Below are positions 1-12,764 of a stretch of 64,000 nucleotides of DNA, piece after piece. The translations under genes and the position numbers were made by a program. Origin of the DNA: Epiperipatus broadwayi (Eukaryota > Onychophora > Udeonychophora > Euonychophora > Peripatidae); NCBI GenBank assembly GCA_028023455.1, contig JAQFVV010000317.1, positions 124,001 to 188,000 of the forward strand, read 5' to 3'. Numbering within the stretch: position 1 is the first letter of the stretch; every line of letters starts with the position of its first letter. The notes under the pieces are model-generated. The model saw only the letters and a list, made by a program, of their open reading frames with translations. It was not told where the DNA came from and searched no databases.

Positions 1-316
1 ACACTTGGTTTTTTAGAGGGTGGAGGGGAGATGGGTTGTTTTGATTTTTAATTGTCCTTTTTTTTTGTTGTTAATTTATTATGAAGCTTTTTTTTTGTTT
101 CAAATCTTTACGCTACATAAAGCTTTATATGATAGCGAAAAGTTATTTGTTAATTTTTTGGGCCTTTAATTTTAAAAAAACACATAAACAGTTCATTGTT
201 AAAGAACACTTTTTTTTAAAGCCCGGGGAGGTGGGTGGTGAGCAAGGTTTGTTTTGATTTTTAATTATCTACTTTTTTTGGATTTTCTTTTTGAACATTT
301 TATTATGTTATATCAC
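1..316. repeat. decayed tandem duplication at left edge
   Basis: Two related blocks about 200 bp apart (near 15-85 and 215-305) share a G-rich stretch followed by TTGTTTTGATTTTTAATT and a run ending in TTTATTATG. It reads as an old direct duplication; no coding signal is seen in it. Confidence 0.4.
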
Positions 317-318
317 AG

Positions 319-384
<66 letters not shown>
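317..384. repeat. (ATT)n microsatellite
   Basis: Near-perfect ATT trinucleotide array. The poly-leucine reading frame across it is a by-product of the repeat. Confidence 0.95.
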
Positions 385-545
385 TTGGTGGGGTCTTTTG
401 AATCAACTCTTAAACACTTCTTTTTCTTTTTTTGGTATAATAAATATTACCTACTTTAATTGTTAATGAAACTTATCAAATATTACCTACCTACTTTATA
501 ATCATATGAACAACAAAAACAATATCAAATTTTTCCATAAAATAA

Positions 546-928
546 TTTATTGAATCAAAAAGAAATGAAACTTTGAACAAATTGTGAAGCAAAACAAGTT
601 AAAAAAACAACAAAACAATCTCATTTAGACGGGCATAAAAAACAGCAGCCAAAAGTGACACGTAAATAAAATAACAGGGTAGCCTCAAAGCTGTAAGTAA
701 CCGGTTTTGGAGCCTTCGAGCCAACAACTTCCCTTGCGCAGACCTACATAGGTACGCTTGCTCGAGTTTCTCTTTCTGGGAAAACACAATATTGTGCGTC
801 CACTTGTGTGGCTGGCTGGCAATTCACTCAGCTTTGACCAATTCGGACAACTTGCAAATGACATTTGTCAGTTCTCGCACGGATTCGTGTGTAAACGGGC
901 ATTTGCGCGCCAAATCGGAAAACCTCTG
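546..928 (-). CDS. candidate 3'-terminal exon, unknown product
   Basis: On the - strand a pyrimidine run ending in TTTTTTCAG (acceptor AG at 930-929) is followed by an open frame from 928 to a TGA at 826-824. It reads QRFSDLARKCPFTHESV and on to KLSELVKAE. An AATAAA polyadenylation signal lies about 275 bp further on, at 551-546. The stretch is visibly richer in G+C than its surroundings and the peptide has balanced, helix-like composition, as real protein would. I do not recognise the family. It may be the last exon of a live host gene entering from the right, or a retained piece of a pseudogene. The frame has no start codon inside the exon. Confidence that it is coding is modest and no function is proposed. 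Confidence 0.35.
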
Positions 929-961
929 CTGAAAAAATAACCTTTTTAATTTGTGTGCATT

Positions 962-1153
962 TCAAATGCATAAAGAAGCATGTGTGATGACATGACAGTT
1001 CTTAATATGGAATAACAATTCCACTATGCTTTCTAAAAAATTTCCTACAATGAATTTTTGCAGTCTTTCGTCTCTTTCAAATACGGCCACCATCAAATCA
1101 GACTGTAGCAAGAGTTCAAGAGTGCTCACTTGACGAATACTGTCACAGTGCAA
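962..1153 (-). CDS. candidate internal coding segment, unknown product
   Basis: A - strand frame upstream of the candidate terminal exon reads HCDSIRQVSTLELLLQ, then LMVAVFERDERLQKF, then ESIVELLFHIKNC, before a stop at 962. Amphipathic leucine-rich helices and acidic/basic alternation look like an alpha-helical repeat protein. A possible donor (GTAGGA on the - strand, near 1048) would join it to the acceptor at 929 over an intron of about 120 bp. To its right the neighbouring frame continues as GDVFYDYVTKYYAHC (about 1187-1143), so one frame change would be needed; this argues for a pseudogene or a small unseen intron. Family not recognised. Confidence 0.3.
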   Translation of the reverse strand: MHCDSIRQVSTLELLLQSDLMVAVFERDERLQKFIVGNFLESIVELLFHIKNCHVITHASLCI

Positions 1154-1229
1154 TGGGCATAGTATTTCGTTACGTAATCGTAGAATACATCACCCTCAGG
1201 CAGCCTGTTATAGCTCTAAAACACTTCTT

Positions 1230-4200
1230 TTACTATCAGCTGTAAGTTAAGGCTGCTAAAACGGTTAGAAATAATCATTATTGTATTTATCTGAGGTGGA
1301 TGGGGTCAAAGTTGTGAGTGTAGTGTGTTTGACAGTTGTAAATAAAAATGTAACAAATTATATTTAATATTAAAATTTCATATGATAAATTTAATTATAA
1401 TATAATATTTATCTACTTATCGAAATTATTATATGCCACTTTTTTATTAACATTCTTTAATTAACTCAATCAACATCTTAAATAACTATTGTTTCTTAGA
1501 TAAGTTTAATTTACATAACCAAATTTAGAAAGAGATTTTATTTACACCCAGCTATATTTAAAAAGTATTAAGAAACAAATATACTAATTAATTCCTCACT
1601 TTCAAAATAATTAACTAATTTTTATTATCAATTAACTAAGAAACAATTAAAATTATGAACAAATAATTATCACTATTAATGACTATTATCAAATTTAAAA
1701 TCATTTATTATCACAATGTATTATAATCCAATCATTTTTATTTTTATATGGCATGCTAGTTATTCATTCATCATCATGTCATTGAGAATCATAAAAAAAT
1801 TTTAATTAATTAATATTTTAAAATACGGTATTGAATGTCTTCAATGACCATCATATTTTTTTTATTTATTATATTATTTTAGATTATACGCAATAATACC
1901 AAACATATTTAATTATTACAGTATATTTGTGGCAGAGATGATGAACAGTGACTTGGGAACAATAAAAAACACTCTCACACTTTATTAATTTAAAAACAAG
2001 CATTACTGTTTATTATAGTAGTATTATACAAAATTTAAAATAATTTATTCATAATTTATATTTAATAAACAATATTTAACATATTATAACAAAACTCTAT
2101 AACCTAATTTTAACTAAGTAATTATAATAAAGTTAAATAATTCATATTTCACTCTAAATTATTCACAAACAGGATTCAGTATATTTTATACATTATTCCA
2201 TTAACGTTATGATACTTATTATTATTTTATATTGAAAATATATCAACAAAAGTATACAATTTGTATTTTCATCAAATTATAAATATTTCATAAATATATA
2301 TATTTTTTACATAACAATTCTATAACTCATTTTATTTCTTCTATTTTTATTAATTTGTTCTAAAATAAATAATTAATTGTTTTAAAAGTTCATTAAGATA
2401 TGACACTAATTATCAGGTTTTTTTTTTTCAATATCATATCTCTGGTACTTCATACTTTCATTCTTTTATTTTGATCTCCGAGATAAAAAAAAAATTCATA
2501 TAATATTTCTTCCTACATTCTTTAACATGCTATTTGTTTGGTGTTTTATCATTCTAGCAATAAATTGATTTACCTTATCACCATTTAAATGCTTGGCTAT
2601 TACCATCATTTATATATCGTTAATTCTCTTATACATTGTTTATACCAGTGTGATAGTTCATGATAGCAAGTGTGGGATGGGTATCTTATAAAATTATAAT
2701 AAATAATACCATGGACTTAATGTAACTTAAGGCCACATTATTTTGTGTCTTACCTTAATTATCTGTCTTGGCTACTATTTTATGCTCTTACATATTTTAT
2801 TAAAATGTCAGTATCCATTATATCATAAATATTTTGACTTGCTCTATATTGTATCATCATATTTAACCTGAATCAACACATCCCCAATACTACAGGATTT
2901 CCCTTAAATCTACTTTCCCATAATCCTTCTTAAAATCTGACATTCCATATAAAATACTTAACATCGCATAATATATTATTCATCATTTCTCTGATAAAAT
3001 CTAAACTTATCCCTATCACATTAATACTTTTGACATATCAAGAAAACTAAAAAAACAAGCAAATAGTTTTATGATATAATTTATCATAAATATAAATCAG
3101 TTATCTTTAATTTATAAAGACATCAATCATACAAACACTTATGCACTCATATTAATATTATAATAGATATATTCAATCATTTATCATATACTTCCATTTA
3201 AATACACATAATATAAATATTGCATATGTTGATTTTACCTGATTCCTTGCTTAAAATTAAATACCAATATCTTATATTTTATTTAAAAAAATATCTTAAT
3301 CATAATGTTGTGTGATTATCATTGATGACTCTGCTGTGAATATTATTCCTTTCACATTATAGAATTATAATCAAGAAAAAATTTTATACCAAAAAAAAAA
3401 CATGAAAGTAATATTATAGTCAATACAACTAAAATAATATACACAAAATGTTCTCTTTAATTCCTCGAAAAAAATCACACTTTATTAGGAGTATTGTTAC
3501 TATGACAGCATAATGACCAACTGTTACTTTAAAGAAGAGAAATTTTATTAATAATGTAACTTGTAAATATGAATAGAATCCAAAACAGAGTTGTTTTAAT
3601 AATAATAAATTCTTGCAGCATATGACATTTATACAATTAATTCACCATTTAATAAAGATATTTTATTATATTTGTAAAAGTTTTGTTGTGTCCTTCAAAC
3701 TTCAAAATATATGTTGGTTGAATTAGAAAATTATAATATACTTCCAAAAAATAATTCAATATTCAAAATAGTTAATGATGTACAAATATCTGAATGACAT
3801 TAAAGTTAGTACCATAAACCTTTCAATAATAATTAATGTGTGTCAAATTCTTTTGCTCTTAGGGAATTATCATCTTACCCATGTAATAAATAAATACATA
3901 TCTTTAAATATCAACAGTCTCAGAAAATATCAGCTATTATATCTATCATTATTAAAGATAAGATATAATAGAAAATGTTTTCTATCATAATGTATTTGAA
4001 AATTAAGAAATAAATTTCTTATATTTTCTTTTCATTTTAAGTCGGAAAAATAGTTTGATAATCTGCAGTTTTTCTTGTTGAAGTACATTTTTATCCACTT
4101 GAATGAAGTTTTGTTCCAATCATTATCATAAGTTTGTAGTTAGCCTATGTAGAATACTAATGAGCATAGTTTGTTTCTTATTCAATGATTAAATTAATTA

Positions 4201-5350
4201 TTAAACTTTTTAAAAATAATCCCATATATTTTTAGAATTATTATTATTAACTTTTATTAATAAAATATTTTCATAAATTTACACTGAAAATTTTTAGGTA
4301 AAGAAAATTCAGTTTCTTCCTATAATGATTTCTTGAATTATCTTCTTAATCACTTGCTTATCTTCTATTTATATGAAAATTTTGCAATATCTCATTGGTC
4401 AATTACCTTCTGACTTTAGCTAAAATGAATATTAATTACTATCTACAGTTTTAAAAAGAATTAAAACTAATATTATTAAATCAATATTTCTAATTTTAAC
4501 TTTAATTTCTTTTGGAGCATTAAAGACATGCTTCAGTTTTTTAAATTTGTGTTTTTGCCCTCTGCTGAAAATTTTGTGAAGCTTTTTATTTTTCTAGTTT
4601 AATATTCATGTATATTTATTTTTTTAATATTTTAAATACAAATAAAGGCAATAGATGGCTTGGAACACCAAGAGACAGTCCAAAAAATGTCTGCAAGCTC
4701 TGTTGATGAAGGATACCCATTACATATTTTGCAATCTCAAACCTTGCATATTCACTTTGAGAAATTATTATGTTGTCAACAAAATATTATTGAGGTGTAA
4801 AATTTCATTTTTTTTGGAACATTCATGATTATATTGGTAACCTAATTATGTAATAATTATTAAAAATGAAAAGTAAGTCTATTTATATATTCATTTTTTA
4901 CAGAAATGTTTTGTTTTTAAATAAAAAGAATATTTCTTCTAAATATTTTCACTATAGAGATTATGATGGCAGGAAAAACAGCTGTCTACATAATGAGATC
5001 ATTCACTTGATTGGTATTATATTTTGCAATATCATAAAAATTATGAAAAAATTGTAACTTTTAAAGCATAATTTGATAGGTTTAGTAATTATTAAAAAAG
5101 TTTGTTTAGATTTGTAAATCAAATTTGAAACAAGGAAGATTTTGTTCGTTTTATAAATTGAATCAGCTCCACCTAAAATTTGATGATGTTATTACATTCT
5201 GTTTTGAATAAATATATTTTTTAAAATAATTATAGAAATCAAATGTGATTTTTAAAAATTTATTTAATTTCTAAGCAAAAATATCTATCGAATGAGGTCA
5301 GATTTATTATATTCTGGTAAATAATAATGGTTTAGTAAGAAAATGAAAGT
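1230..5350. other. A+T-rich intergenic or intronic DNA, no gene seen
   Basis: About 4.1 kb of very A+T-rich sequence with frequent stops in all frames. I see short homopolymer runs but no convincing exon, RNA gene or element end. Confidence 0.6.
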
Positions 5351-5555
5351 TATTAAACATCACATGATCACCGCTTCTTATGCTTGCATATAACTGTTAT
5401 TAAAACAGTTATATATAAGTTGATGAGCTTGGATTGAAAATATTAAGGTGTTCAATTTAAGACTTGTAGTTTTGTAGTTAAATAGAGATAAAAGTTGTTG
5501 CTGGCGGGTTGCATTAGATCCTAAGATCTAGGTGCAGTGCTCTCAGATCCAAGAC

Positions 5556-5597
5556 TCCTCACTGATGAAGGCCACAAGCCAAAAAGTAGTCTGGGGA
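5556..5597 (+). ncRNA. hammerhead-type ribozyme motif, copy 1 (degenerate)
   Basis: Stem I strand TCCTCA (5556-5561) pairs fully with TGGGGA (5592-5597), counting one G-U. CTGATGA is at 5562-5568, stem II at 5569-5581 (GGC/GCC with a CACAA loop), AAAA replaces GAAA at 5582-5585, and a TAGTC cleavage context ends at 5591. The GAAA change should weaken or kill catalysis. Confidence 0.5.
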
Positions 5598-6012
5598 TAT
5601 TGGATGAGTAGGCACTAGATGGTGATTTTATGCACAAGCCTTCTGGCATCCTTTGATTACTCTAGCTTGCAGAGAGTGGCAATATTTATAGTGAGTTTTA
5701 CCTGTTTTAATAACAGTTATATGCAAGCATAAGAAAGTGGCAATCATGTGATTTTTATTGGCTTAAAACCAATCTTGCTAATAGGATATTGGTGGCTACT
5801 ATGGTTATTAAAGAACCAAAAACACCAAAATATATGGGTGCTGTACTGAATTCAGACCTATATGACTATATAAGCTTATGAGCTTGGATTGAAAATATTA
5901 AGGTGTTTTCAATTTAAGACTAGTAGTTTTATAGTTAAATAGAGATAAAAGGTGGCTTTTGGAGGGTTACATTAGAACCTAAGATCTATGTACAATGCTC
6001 TCAGATCCCAGG

Positions 6013-6054
6013 CTCCCACTGACCAAGGCCACAAGCTAGAAACTAGTCTGGGGA
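6013..6054 (+). ncRNA. hammerhead-type ribozyme motif, copy 2 (degenerate)
   Basis: Same layout as the copy 457 bp upstream. CTGATGA is mutated to CTGACCA (6019-6025), while GAAA (6039-6042), CTAGTC (6043-6048) and TGGGGA (6049-6054) are intact. Stem I 5' strand is CTCCCA. A core mutation makes this copy probably inactive. Confidence 0.45.
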
Positions 6055-6169
6055 TATTGGATAAATAGGCACTAGATGGGGATTTTATGCAGCAAGCCTT
6101 CTGGCATCAATTGATTACTCTAGCTTGCAGAGAGTGGCAATATGTATAGTGAGTTTTGCTTGTTTTAAA

Positions 6170-6960
6170 ATGAAAGTTGAAAGCTTAAATCTATTAAATC
6201 TAGTGAGAATACAGAAAGCTGTCAGAAAAATAGTGAAAATCGGTAGGGCTAATAATACAAAAATTTAAATCATCTTTTAATAACAAAATACTTTTTATTT
6301 AAAATCAAATTTTGACACTTAAGCTTTATAATTTACATTATTATTCAAATTATTGATTTTATGAATTTTTATGAAATTTATATAATTAATAAATAACATT
6401 TATTATTTATAATTAACAACTTGAATATTGTACCAGGATAATTTTATTTATTTTGTCATTAATTAAATAATTTTAAAATAACAAATAAGTAGAAATTTTC
6501 AAATTGATTATTAATAATTATAAAAATATTAATTTTAATCATTATAATTACTGATTTAAAATGTTTTACATGAGTTTTAACTGTTATTTACTTTTTATTT
6601 TAAAATAAATAATACAATTTATAGTTTAAATTATAACTTATATAGATTATATCTATCTAAAGAAAATTAACTCAAATTTAGTATTAAGGAAACAATATAT
6701 TTAAATTCTATTACAAATTGATTAATTAGTTTTTTTATCAATCATTATATAATTTTTTTTTTTTTATCAAAATTGATCATTAACAACAACCATACAATGA
6801 TATATATATGCCAAATAGAAAGTCTACAATATATTATGTAAAATTGTAATTTCTGTATTTCATTATTTATAGGCTTTTGTATACATACAATAAAATATTA
6901 ATACTAATATATTGTTTAAGTGAATATCTTTTCTATAAAAGAAGTAATATAGTTCTATTA
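6170..6960. other. A+T-rich DNA, no gene seen
   Basis: Low-complexity A+T-rich sequence without recognisable exon or repeat boundaries. Confidence 0.5.
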
Positions 6961-6964
6961 TGCT

Positions 6965-7630
6965 GTAGCAGCAATTATATGTTCTTAACATTAATCTTAT
7001 GAGAATTTGGCTCTTTAACACATATACATTCATTGTGCTATTTTTTCCAGAATCTAGAACATATACTAAATTCTATATATGAATTTAATATATACATATA
7101 TTTATATTTTGTTGTTGTTGGTTTAACATCAATGGTTTTTTTTTTTAAACTTAAAACCTGCGGAACGTATATGTTGGACTTTAATCGTGAAACATAAGTT
7201 TATTAAAACATAGTATTTGTTTGTTGCATAAAACTGTCTGATATATATATTATTGAAGGAAGACTATCATTTGTAGCGATATGTATTGTGTTCTAGCACT
7301 AATTATACATTGTTAACATTAATATTATGGCATTAATCTTATAAGAATTTGGCTCTTTATCACGTATACTTTCATCATGGTATTTTTCCAGAATAAAGAA
7401 CATATACTAAATTTTATATATGAATTTAGTATATACATGTATTTATATTTTGTTACTGTTGGTTTAAAGTCAATGCATACATTTTTTTTTTTAATTTAAA
7501 AACCTGAGGAAAGTATATTTTGGTCTTTAATCGTGAAACAAAAGTTCATTAAAACATAATATGGGTTTGTTTGTTGCATAAAACTTTTTTGATATATGTT
7601 ATTGTAGGAATGTCATTTGTAGAAATATAT
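6965..7630. repeat. two-copy tandem duplication, unit about 340 bp
   Basis: The series GAATTTGGCTCTTTA, ACATATACTAAATT, TATATGAATTTA, TTTATATTTTGTT, GGTTTAA, TTTAATCGTGAAACA and TTGTTTGTTGCATAAAACT occurs in order in both halves (starting near 6965 and 7305). The copies differ by scattered substitutions and small indels, so the duplication is old. Confidence 0.8.
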
Positions 7631-7639
7631 ATAAAAAAT

Positions 7640-9240
7640 TATGCTATGATGTACTTTATATATATTCATGTCTTGTATTTTTTTCAATTATCACTTGTAT
7701 TTTATTATTTTTTGATGCACCCTGTGGGATTTTAGTGCAGCTGTAGTGTGGCCCACTTGACCATAAAATCCATGGATTACAGAACATCTTGATTATTTAT
7801 AGTACTCTAATGGCATCCAATTTTTCAAGCAATTACTATCCAATTTTTCAAGCAATTACTATCCAATTTTTTTATCACTTGATTCATGATCATTTTTGCT
7901 GAATATTATATATAATTCATAATCTTTTGTAATCCAGGCAAAATGATGGTATTTGCTATAGTGTGCAAAGAAAATGCATAAAGAATATGATTTGTATAGT
8001 GCATGCACTGTGATAAAATTATCATTTATACTGTATTCATGTTTTTTTTTAGAAGTGTGCTAAAGTTATGCCTTTGTATTTATCTGTTTAATCTTAGTGT
8101 TTTTGATTAAAGTATTAGAAAAATATTTTTTGTCACAAAACAACACAATTAATGATTTTTTTTTACATGCTGCACAAAGAATTAATTCAGTCTAAACCAA
8201 AACAATGAAACATAATAATAATAATAGATAAACAATTTTCATTATCATAATAAATAATAACTAAAAATTAAATTCAATAGTTTTAATTAATAATTTTTAA
8301 GTATTATAATTTTAATAAATTACTAATTATTTTTTATATTATTAAAACAATATTTAATTTTTAGTAGTGTTATAAAATAGATTAATGCTTCTAAATATTG
8401 CAAAGTTGAATAAATATTTGGGAAGTATTGGCAAAAAAAAAAATTATAAGAGTTTGGCTCATTAATGTCTGTGTTTGGTTTTTTTTTTATTATAAAAAAG
8501 TATTTTATGTGGAGTGCAATTTTATATGAGACAGATATATAGAAGAAAATAATTTAAATATATAATTAAAGTCAAAGAAATTGTGAAAGATAAATTGCAT
8601 AGGATATAGACATGTTAATAAAGAAAGAAAAAAGATTATTGATCATCTTGAGGAGAAAAACAAATTAGTACTTGAGTAACAAACAAAGATAGATTTAGAG
8701 AAAATAGACTGGTTTGTCATGTAAAATCACTGGGATATTACTATAAATTTCTATGTCATATGTTGTTTCACAAAAGTATCTATTAAAAGTCTTACTTTGC
8801 TTTACTAATTTCAAATGTAAAGAAATTTTAGAATATATTTCATGCAATCTAATTAAATGTTTATCCCATAATTTTGTTTTTTTCTTATTCAAACCTGAAA
8901 AGCACACTTTCTTTTCAATTTTTTAAAAGATATCTTAAAATTTTATTTGCTTTCAAGCTGTTCTAATGTTTTTTAACTATACTTATAATTCTAAGCACGA
9001 TTCTTTTCTTACACGTATGAAATCAGTATATTACTATTTTAATCCCTTGTTATATAACCATAAGACAAGTATTGTAATGTTAAAATATTTAAAATTTTAT
9101 CTTTTTAAAACAAATAAACATTGTTTTAAAAAAAAAATATTATGAAATTGCTTAATTAAACTTGAATGCAATAAAGTTTTTAACAGCATGTTATTCATTT
9201 TCAATAGTATATTCAAATTAATTTTAATTAGCTTTTGATT
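7640..9240. other. A+T-rich DNA, no supported gene
   Basis: Includes a short direct repeat of CAATTTTTCAAGCAATTACTAT near 7817-7862 and a 70-codon - strand frame (8907-8695) that lacks splice or conservation support. Nothing else is recognisable. Confidence 0.5.
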
Positions 9241-9261
9241 GCTTGTCACTTGGATATAATG

Positions 9262-9265
<4 letters not shown>

Positions 9266-9324
<59 letters not shown>
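9266..9324. repeat. (TA)n microsatellite
   Basis: Alternating TA run interrupted once by TTAT; self-complementary. Confidence 0.9.
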
Positions 9325-9326
<2 letters not shown>

Positions 9327-9825
9327 ATTTGATGATAATTTCAGAATTCACTTTTCTATTATGTTCTAAGTATATTGAAAATGTTTTTTTTTTTTTTATC
9401 TGCTGCCAATAGTTGATTAAAATTTACTTTAGCATGATTTTTTTTTTTCACTTTATTTATCCCACCATGTCTTTTTACTGATGGTGCAGCACTATTACAG
9501 GTATTATTATCTCATCATAATATATTATTGATATTAATATTTCTGAATTCCATGAATCCTATGGTAGTGAGGGGGGATTTTGACCACTTTTTTATATATC
9601 TTTTTATATATCATTGTGTTTTTGAAAGATATTTATTAAAATTCTTTTATAAATCCTGATTTTTATTAAGTAAGCTCATTTTTGATCTATTATCATTTAT
9701 GAATTTGATAAAAATTCACCAAATACTACTAAATGCTATTCCACTCAAATACACATAAGGGTTCATATACTTAGTAGAAATTATCATTTGTAATAACCAG
9801 CAGAATGAAAGTATTAAACCACTAA

Positions 9826-9890
9826 ACATCACATGATCACCATGTATGGAAAGTTTTGCCTGTTTTAATTTCAGAATGAAAGTGGGTAGA
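9826..9890 (+). repeat. end-only relic of the hammerhead-bearing repeat
   Basis: Contains AACATCACATGATCACC followed almost directly by AGTTTTGCCTGTTTTAAT. These are the left and right end sequences of the 5.36-kb and 34.1-kb elements with the interior missing, as an internal deletion would leave. Confidence 0.45.
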
Positions 9891-12760
9891 ATTTGAAAAG
9901 CACTTTTAAAAATATTGGAGTCCAAATAAATATATGAAAGAAGTTATTTTCATGTGTTAAAAAAAATATTTGATAAATGCATAAATCCTATATGATGATA
10001 TACCTGATAGTCAATATAGAAATAGTAAAGTATTAAAAAATACAAAACAAGCTATTGGGGAAAAAAAGCATTCCAAATAAAAACTGAAAAGATAAAGTTA
10101 GAAATGACTTAAATGTAAGAACAAAATTAAAAGATTGTAAGTAGAAGGTAATTAACTTCCATACATGTGCCATACTATAATATTCAATTAGTAATGTTAA
10201 ATATGAGTAAACTTTCAATCCAAGTCATAAAATAAAGTCTTTAAAAAGATAAGAACGGCCATCTTAATACCTAAATACTGGCCAATCTTAAGCATCTTGG
10301 AATGAGAGCATGAATATATTAAATTATTCACTCTACTTACATTTATTTTTTATATCATATTAACACTTGTAAAATATTGAAATTTACTATTTGTCAATAT
10401 TAATTTAAACAATCAAAAAAATTTTAATAATGCAATGTCAAGTAGTAATTCTAAGGATAAGGTAATAAACCCTCTATTCATGCACCATATTATATATAAC
10501 ATTCTACTAGTAAATATGATTGCTTCATGTTAATTAAGTTTAAACCTATGTCCCAATGTATAAATGATTTATTTAATAAATAAACCCACACACTTTAGAA
10601 ATAAGTGCGTGTATGTGAGCAATTGCAGAATAGAAAAGGTTATTAGTTTAGTCATTAATCAAGTTAAATAATTTTAAAGGAAAAGAAAAAATATTTCATT
10701 GCTAAAAATATTTGAGAAATGGAAATAATAATAAAGAATTTAATGAAAGAAAAATGTTAAAAGGGAATAAACAATGAGAGTGGTTATAAGGTATTTAGAA
10801 AAGTAAAACAAGTGTTGTGTCTCTCTAGCTGTATGAAAATAGTTGCAGTTTCACACATATACATTCTGTGCCCAGTAAATATATTGTTATGGGAAATAAG
10901 AAACAATGTGCAGGAAAACAGATTGACAATAGTGAAGCACATTGGAATGTAGGCACTAATGGAACATACTGAGATCAAAATCTACCATTCATTTTGGAAA
11001 ACCCATCTCAGGCAAAGTACTAGATATAAAAAGAAAAAAAGGTATTGATAAAAAAAACCAAGATTAATATTTTTATGTTCAAGAGAGTGATTACAAAATT
11101 TATTAACTATGTAATAAATTTTGAAATTTGCATTAAAAATTATAGTGCAGTTTGAAGTTATTGCTATTATAAGATTGGAGCTTGCTTGATCAAAGAAAGA
11201 GAACTGCTATTACATTACACTGAACCTGTATAATGAAGTGTGCATGATACCTGCCTGAAATGCTGAGTAGACCAGCGTCCGCTTCTGTTGGTCAGCTGGG
11301 AGAGCATGGCATCTAAAGTGTTCTCAAAATATAAAATGTAAAGAGAAGAAATCGCCCAGCTCAAGTGATAAACATGCTCATCGATCAAGAAAGAAGCTCA
11401 AAGGGATGCTGGTAAAAATTTATAATATTCATTCATAAATAATTGTAACTAATCTAAACAAATTACGATTACTTGGTCTTGGTCTATATAATCTGTATAT
11501 GTTCTTTTTAATTATTCAGTTTTGCTGGTTTAAAATTATATTCCATATAAAGTGTATTTATTATTTACTTTAATATTTTTTATAATCACCTTGAACGATG
11601 GAGGGAATTAAGAATTATATTATAAATGTTTTTTACACTTCTCTTTGACTCCAAACCCCTGGGTATGGCCGAATCAAGAAGATGCCAAAGTTATTATTAT
11701 ATAAGAATTTTAAAATAAGATTAAAGATAATATCATTCATTAAGTTTCAGAGCAAGGCTTTAGTACCCCCATTGTAACAAGGATTAATTTTGCTGCTTTG
11801 TATAATATACAGCCTGTCAGAAGGGTGCATACTTTAATTGTATATAAGAACAAACAATTATGTACTTGAAAGTGCCATGAGCTGATATATAAATGACCAT
11901 GAGGCAGCCGAAATGGATAAAATATTTAATAATAAATTGCTTACCAATAAATTACTTATTAATAAACGGTAAATGCTATTCAAGTTTGTTCATTCATTGG
12001 GATAAACATGCAGAAATAGTAATAGTAATGACAGAAATACTAAAGAAATTTTTTATTTGTAACTCATGTAATTTAAAATGCTGTTAGTAAAAAAAAAAAA
12101 AAACAGAAAAAAAAATTGATTTTAATTTAATGTATATATAAACCCCCACAACCCACAAACTGTTAAAGCTAATAAAATATATGTATTCATCAAGAGTGTT
12201 AACCAAAAAAAAAAAAAAATGATTGATTAAATTTTTGAACTTAAATTCTTTGACAGCATAAATGAATTTTTCACCCATCCTATATATATAAACTTTTGGT
12301 CGTTTAAAGTTTTATCTGATTTATTACTATTATAAATATAATGAATACTTGTGTGGGGGTTATTACATATATCATCTGGTAATGGTTGGAGGGCGTAATA
12401 TTGGTTGGTTGAGGTCCTTGTTAATAACCTCGTGGACACTGATTATGTCCGTATATTTGAATACATACACGTTACTAGATGCTTATCATGATATTGGGTT
12501 AGATTAAGTCATATATCTATAAGCATGTTTTTTCTTCATATCCCAATCAAACTGTGTAAGGGCAGACCGCTAGCCTGGAGCTTGGGAGATTGAACTCAGG
12601 ATGTATCATGGTCCAGGTCTTGCAGGCACTGGAGAGTTCATGTGACTCCAAATCCCAGAATGTATCACTCTTTTGGCATCCATTCTCTACAGAATTAGCT
12701 ACCTATGGTTAGAAGCAGACACACTTCTGCAGCCGAGGATATTGACTAAATGAAAATCCA
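9890..12760. other. A+T-rich DNA, little recognisable content
   Basis: No convincing exon. A less A+T-rich patch at 11230-11410 contains GGTCAGCTGGGAGAGC, which resembles a tRNA D-arm/A box, but no B box or T-arm follows at the right distance. A patch at 12545-12760 is of normal complexity and just precedes the inverted-repeat arm. Confidence 0.45.
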
Positions 12761-12764
12761 AACC

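Larger units (their letters stand above)
5359..6165 (+). mobile_element. tandem dimer of a hammerhead-bearing repeat (retrozyme-like)
   Basis: Two direct copies of one unit start near 5422 and 5877 (both GAGCTTGGATTGAAAATATT) and run through the same series of landmarks to GTGAGTTTT(A/G)C(C/T)TG near 5704 and 6163. Their hammerhead-like cores are 457 bp apart. The first copy is also bounded by imperfect inverted repeats of about 50 bp: 5359-5410 begins ATCACATGATCACC and 5702-5752 ends ATCATGTGAT. No protein is encoded, so the element is non-autonomous. Alternative readings are a MITE that happens to carry the motif, or a SINE-like family. Relatives lie at 9826-9890 (short relic) and 34127-34491. 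Confidence 0.65.

Noticed and set aside
254-466. Open frame with poly-leucine
   Set aside because: Created by the ATT microsatellite.
8695-8907. 70-codon minus-strand frame
   Set aside because: Low-complexity context, no splice or domain support.
11265-11340. tRNA-like D-arm/A-box sequence
   Set aside because: No T-arm or B box at the right distance and no cloverleaf.
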